Below are positions 62,067 through 64,000 of a stretch of DNA of 64,000 nt, in pieces. The notes beneath the pieces are model-generated. The model was given only the letters and a program-made list of their open reading frames with translations, was not told the DNA's origin and did not search any database. The position numbers and the translations under genes were made by a program. Source of the DNA: Gracilaria domingensis (lineage: Eukaryota; Rhodophyta; Florideophyceae; Gracilariales; Gracilariaceae); NCBI GenBank assembly GCA_022539475.1, contig VCMS01000154.1, positions 1 through 64,000 on the forward strand. The letters run 5' to 3'. How positions within the stretch are numbered: position 1 is the first letter of the stretch; the number at the start of each line of letters is the position of its first letter.

Positions 62067-63881
62067 TCACCGCCATCCTGTCGAAGGACCGGCACCTCCA
62101 GGGTTGGACGGCCCCGCTTGGAGAGGCTGACTCGCGAAAGCCTGCGCCCCCAATGCAAAGACCTGGCCGAGGTCGTACATATCCGGTGGAACCGGCACCC
62201 CAAGTCGGAGGAGTTGGTTGCGCATCGCTATCATGCGAGGGTCAATATTCCCCTGCGAAGGGCCCACGCCCCAACTGATAGGAGCAACTGGCGCAGCCGC
62301 CCCTCCGGCAACCGGAACTCCTGCGGAAGCCGCCGACGGACCGCCCGTTGCCGGTTCTTCCACAGTATCATCCACCATTGGATCGTCCTCCTCTCCTACG
62401 GAGTAATAGTTGTTGGAAAACATCAACCCATTAGGGTGATCGCTCGGAACCACTCGAGAAAGTCCGCGTAGGACGAGAGCCCGCTCCTTCGGGACGGTAA
62501 CTCCCTCCCAGGGATCGTAATACACGAAGTCACCGGCACCCGGATGTGTTCGCCCTGGCGAACGGTCGCAGTGCGAATGAGTGCCCCTGGGGACATTTTC
62601 CGCCGGAACGGTACTCCAATCAATGGAATCGATGAGATCGATAAGGCTGATGACCTCGCTGACGTTGTCGTCCGAACCGAGCGCGGTGTATAAGTCCAGT
62701 GATCTAATCACATTCCGTAACCTCGGAGGCAAATACCAAACACGGTTCTGGTCGTATGCTTCCCATAGCATAAACGCGGCAACGCGAACGGCCCATTCGG
62801 CGATGAAGAGCATCCAATACTGCAAATGCGGATTCGCAATCATGCGTGACCCCACATAGGAGATGCACGGAGGCAAATCCGGGAAACACCCGCGTGGTAC
62901 CTCATAGTGAGCCCACCACGATGGGAGTGGAGCGAATCGACCCACTAGTGCGTCCGGACGCAAACGTTCAACCTCCATGTTCTGGTGTGGAACCAGATAC
63001 CCGAACCGGGATCGCCATTTGCGTTCGTTTCGCAGTCGGCCGAAGAAGCTTCCCTCTCCCGAAGGGCGATGTAGATATCGGAACTCCGCTAGCAGGATCG
63101 GCGTGTTGAACAGGAGAATGTCCGCCGGCATCGCCTCCGGGAAGTTTTCCGCCGCTTGGAAGTCCGCGAGGTTCGCGCCATACTTGATCTCTCCGTAAGT
63201 TCGGAACCGGGAAATGTCGAACCCGTATGACTCGGGAATCCTCTCGGGGAACGAGGCTCAGTCCTTCCGAAAGTATGCCAATCGCGCCATAGCCGCGCGC
63301 GCTTCATCTAGCATTTCGTATCCACGGCCGCGCTGTTTCCGTGAAAACACGTGAGGTGCGACCGCCACGCGGTGTCTCCAATCCCAGGAATCCACCATAT
63401 CTCGTTGTAGGCCGCCAGGCAGCATACCATTCTCGGTGTATGAATCCATCAACGCACTGTTGCGAACCGCTGTCGGGTGAAACCAGGGCGCTCTGTAATA
63501 GACCCAGCTTCCTCCGGTAGTCGGATCTTGAACAAAGAGCGATTCACGCGCTATCCAGCCAGCTGGAGTCGCCAGCAAGGGCACCGCCTGAGCGGAATTC
63601 CACGCAGCGACGTCGACCGGGTTCGGTGTAGTCGTGTGATGTTGACTCTGAGGCAGAGGAGCGGAGGCGAAACCGCCGAGATATCCTGTCGCAGGAGTTG
63701 CGGGACCCGAAACGTTCGGAGCCCCGGCTTGGGAGTGCTGCTCGCCGCCCTGGTGAGGGTTCATCGAATAGTCGATCGCGGAGGAAACTTCAAGTACTGA
63801 ATCGTCTGATTGCAGAGAAGTTGAGTGCGCTTGCGCGTGTGTATCGTTGTGACGAGGAACCGGAATCTCGGATATGTCCAT
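62067..63881 (-). pseudogene. Antisense accessory ORF of element 2, one stop
   Basis: A single frame from ATG 63881 to TGA 62067-62069 (about 604 codons), broken once by TGA at 63258-63260. Met40 (63764, MNPHQGG) is the more likely start because a TATA box at 63893 would put the transcript start after 63881. An acidic, Ser/Gly/Pro-rich head is followed by the core shared with element 1: PWFHP, LPGG, DWRHRVAV, ARAAM, GEIKYG, AEFRYL, GYLVPHQN, PPCISYVGSR, PPRLRNVIRSLDL, SEV, DRSPGR, YYDPW, MVDD, and an Ala/Gly/Pro tail. Similarity continues through the stop, so the frame was kept until recently. No known domain; not an env-like protein (no signal peptide or clear membrane anchor). Confidence 0.78.
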
Positions 63882-63892
63882 GATAAACCGCG

Positions 63893-63900
63893 CTTATATA
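63893..63900 (-). promoter_or_regulatory. TATA box for the antisense ORF, element 2
   Basis: Minus strand GTATATAAGC, 61 bp from the LTR edge, matching the position of the TATA box in element 1. Confidence 0.6.
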
Positions 63901-63946
63901 CTCGCTCGCTGATGAGTCTCCGCTTGCAAACCGGATGTTTTCTGTG

Positions 63947-63961
63947 CTAAGGAGGGGGATA
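63947..63961 (+). promoter_or_regulatory. Polypurine tract of element 2
   Basis: CTAAGGAGGGGGATA directly before the LTR; the core is identical to that of element 1. Confidence 0.85.
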
Positions 63962-64000
63962 TGTAGAGCAAAACGTGCTCGCCCGGTACACGATGAAGGA
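63962..64000 (+). repeat. Element 2 3' LTR, first 39 bp
   Basis: TGTAGAGCAAAACGTGCTCGCC, matching 52889 onwards with a few changes; cut by the window end. Confidence 0.85.

Larger units (their letters stand above)
52889..64000 (+). mobile_element. Element 2: decayed Ty3/gypsy chromovirus with antisense ORF
   Basis: Sense is left to right. 5' LTR 52889-53923, then primer-binding site, gag, pol, chromodomain ORF, antisense ORF, polypurine tract and the first 39 bp of the 3' LTR at the window end. Same gene order and frame relations as element 1, but the proteins are clearly diverged and gag, pol, the chromodomain ORF and the antisense ORF carry stops or shifts. The 5 bp to the left, GGTGC (52884-52888), would be the target duplication; the right copy is outside the window. 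Confidence 0.88.

Noticed and set aside
62067..63881. env-like gene in element 2
   Set aside because: It runs opposite to gag-pol and lacks a signal peptide, clear membrane anchor and Cys pattern, so it is not an envelope gene.

Overview
This is a eukaryotic, repeat-dominated window. It carries two long Ty3/gypsy elements with C-terminal chromodomains (chromovirus-like), one complete Ty1/copia element, relics of piggyBac-like and PIF/Harbinger-like DNA transposons, several old LTRs, and a cluster of short intron-free genes with TATA boxes. There is no bacterial operon structure. An intron-poor, LTR-rich alga or other protist (possibly a red macroalga) fits best, but this is an inference; no rRNA, organelle or marker gene fixes the taxon.

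Layout. 1-8.3 kb: AT-rich DNA, a decayed piggyBac-like transposase (+), a GC-rich minisatellite repeat, an old LTR (+) and a decayed gag (-). 8.3-20.6 kb: element 1, a Ty3/gypsy insertion on the minus strand with nearly identical 815/816-bp LTRs and a 5-bp target duplication (GTCTC). It carries gag, pol and a chromodomain ORF on the minus strand, and a long extra ORF on the plus strand (antisense to gag-pol) with its own TATA box beside the 3' LTR. 22.6-27.3 kb: a young, apparently intact copia element (269-bp LTRs with no difference seen, TSD ACATT), sitting inside a decayed Harbinger transposase frame that resumes on the other side. 28.3-46.3 kb: an array of nine small paralogous secreted Gly/Ala-rich proteins (seven minus, two plus) and one remnant, each behind a TATA box. 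They are separated by spacers rich in long hairpins and tandem duplications, and the sequence passes into an extremely GC-rich block at 42.9-46.3 kb. 46.3-52.9 kb: mostly non-coding DNA, old LTRs, a second copy of the GC-rich minisatellite repeat and an unrecognised two-ORF locus. 52.9-64.0 kb: element 2, a decayed relative of element 1 on the plus strand, running off the window inside its 3' LTR. It also carries the antisense ORF.

The two most unusual systems are (a) the antisense accessory ORF shared by two diverged chromoviruses, with a TATA box 61-62 bp inside the LTR edge in both, together with internal copies of the polypurine tract at matching places in pol; and (b) the tandem secreted-protein family with a conserved FPPGFPF motif, a shared promoter layout and a string of unrelated long hairpins in its spacers. 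I recognise no function for the antisense protein or for the secreted family.
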